DNA of 5,837 nucleotides from Flavobacterium sp. UBA6203. GTDB lineage: Bacteria; Bacteroidota; Bacteroidia; Flavobacteriales; Flavobacteriaceae. Position numbers and translations under genes: made by a program. Positions 5,008-5,837 of this stretch are shown piece by piece (within the stretch, counting starts at the first letter, position 1; each line of letters begins with the position of its first letter). The notes under the pieces were generated by a model. It saw only the letters and a program-made list of their open reading frames with translations. It was not told where the DNA came from and did not search any database. The DNA lies in contig DIST01000015.1 of assembly GCA_002421645.1 (NCBI GenBank), positions 436 through 6,272 of the forward strand, in the 5' to 3' direction.

Positions 5008-5837
5008 ATGAATAAAATTTTATTTACTCTATTGTTTGTAAGCTCATTTACGTTTTCTCAAATAAAAGGAACTGTCAAAGATAAAGATGGAAATCCGCTA
5101 CCGTTTGTTAACATTTATATTGAGAATACTTATGTAGGAACCACTTCTAATGAATTGGGGAAATATGAATTGAATATTACGGAAAAAAATAATGTGCATT
5201 TGATTTTTCAATACTTAGGATACAAGACCCAGAAAAATATTTTAAACATTACGAGTTTCCCGTATGAATTTGATGTTACTTTACAAGAAGAAGATTTTCA
5301 ATTGAAAGAAGTTGTTGTTGTTAATGGTGAAAATCCTGCAAACGATATCATTAGAAATGCTATTAAATCTAGAAAGAAGAATGCGGCTAAGACCGATAAG
5401 TTTGAAGCTGACTTTTATTCAAGAGGTATTTTTAGAGCAAAAGATATTCCTAAGAAATTTATGGGTTTTGAAATTGGTGACTTAGATGGTAATTTAGATT
5501 CTACGCGAAGTGGTATTATTTACCAATCGGAAACGGTTTCTAAAATTAAATTCCAAAAACCTGATAATTTAAAAGAGGAAATTATTGCTTCTAAAATTGC
5601 AGGAGATGACAATGGTTTTAGCTATAATACGGCTTTGAACACCAATTATGATTTTTACGAAAATTATGTTGATTTAGGAATTAATATGGTCTCTCCTATT
5701 GCCGATAATGCTTTTAATTACTACAAATACAAATTAGAAAGCACATTTTATGACGATAGAAATCAGTTAATCAATAAGATTTTAGTTACGCCAAAACGCG
5801 ATAAAGAGCCCGTTTTTGAAGGTTATATTTATATCGT
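5008..5837 (+). CDS. CarboxypepD_reg-like/DUF5686 family protein, N-terminal part (truncated by window)
   Basis: An open frame of 276 codons runs off the right edge. It begins with a signal peptide (about 1-18, MNKILFTLLFVSSFTFSQ). A carboxypeptidase-regulatory-like beta-sandwich (about 19-95) follows, with the typical GTVKDKDGNPLPFVNIYIENTYVGTTSN pattern, a conserved LGY (70-72) and the domain-ending LKEVVVV (99-105). From about residue 107 (NPANDIIRNAIKSRKKN) it matches the start of the DUF5686 region as I know it from Bacteroidota; full proteins are usually 800 or more residues with a barrel-like C-terminal part. The regulatory-like domain also occurs at the N-terminus of SusC-type TonB-dependent transporters, but no TonB plug is seen in the visible part, so I do not call it a transporter. 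It is expected at the cell envelope; its function is unknown. It lies 46 bases after aroQ without an intervening terminator or clear promoter, so probably co-transcribed. Confidence 0.85.
   Translation, partial: MNKILFTLLFVSSFTFSQIKGTVKDKDGNPLPFVNIYIENTYVGTTSNELGKYELNITEKNNVHLIFQYLGYKTQKNILNITSFPYEFDVTLQEEDFQLKEVVVVNGENPANDIIRNAIKSRKKNAAKTDKFEADFYSRGIFRAKDIPKKFMGFEIGDLDGNLDSTRSGIIYQSETVSKIKFQKPDNLKEEIIASKIAGDDNGFSYNTALNTNYDFYENYVDLGINMVSPIADNAFNYYKYKLESTFYDDRNQLINKILVTPKRDKEPVFEGYIYI

Overview
The window is an AT-rich chromosomal segment that reads as Bacteroidota, most likely family Flavobacteriaceae. The protein sequences (ZapA, RNase Y, XerD, AroQ, two small porin-like barrels, and a CarboxypepD_reg/DUF5686 protein) look flavobacterial. 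Clear Shine-Dalgarno sequences are absent upstream of the genes. Several copies of the Bacteroidota -7 promoter element TAnnTTTG lie where promoters are expected. I see no phage, insertion sequence, CRISPR array or cargo genes. Most of the region is housekeeping.

Layout, left to right. (1) 1-224, +: 3' end of zapA (cell division). (2) About 256-411, +: a structured RNA that I call 6S RNA (ssrS). It is closed by a perfect 11-bp long-range stem and ends in a T-run. (3) 434-1996, +: rny, full-length membrane-anchored ribonuclease Y. (4) 2009-2115: a bidirectional terminator nested inside a larger imperfect inverted repeat built of ACTG-containing units, between the convergent rny and xerD. (5) 2114-3013, -: xerD, chromosome-dimer-resolution recombinase. 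(6) 3093-3617, -, and 3921-4475, +: two divergent, distantly paralogous outer-membrane beta-barrel proteins, separated by a 303-bp AT-rich control region. (7) 4551-4961, +: aroQ, type II 3-dehydroquinate dehydratase. (8) 5008-end, +: the start of a secreted CarboxypepD_reg-like/DUF5686 protein that runs off the window.

Functionally, the left part joins cell division, global transcription control (6S RNA) and mRNA decay (RNase Y) on one strand. Only 22 nt separate the 6S T-run from the rny start, so rny must depend on transcription passing through or starting inside the 6S gene. The middle part is xerD plus a small divergent outer-membrane pair with its own terminators. The right part is a probable aroQ-DUF5686 transcription unit.

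I found no evidence for a wholly new system. The most interesting structure is non-coding: the 6S/rny junction, where an internal -7 motif could yield transcripts that cannot form the terminator; the ACTG-unit inverted repeat around the rny/xerD terminator; and the possibly leaderless xerD promoter.
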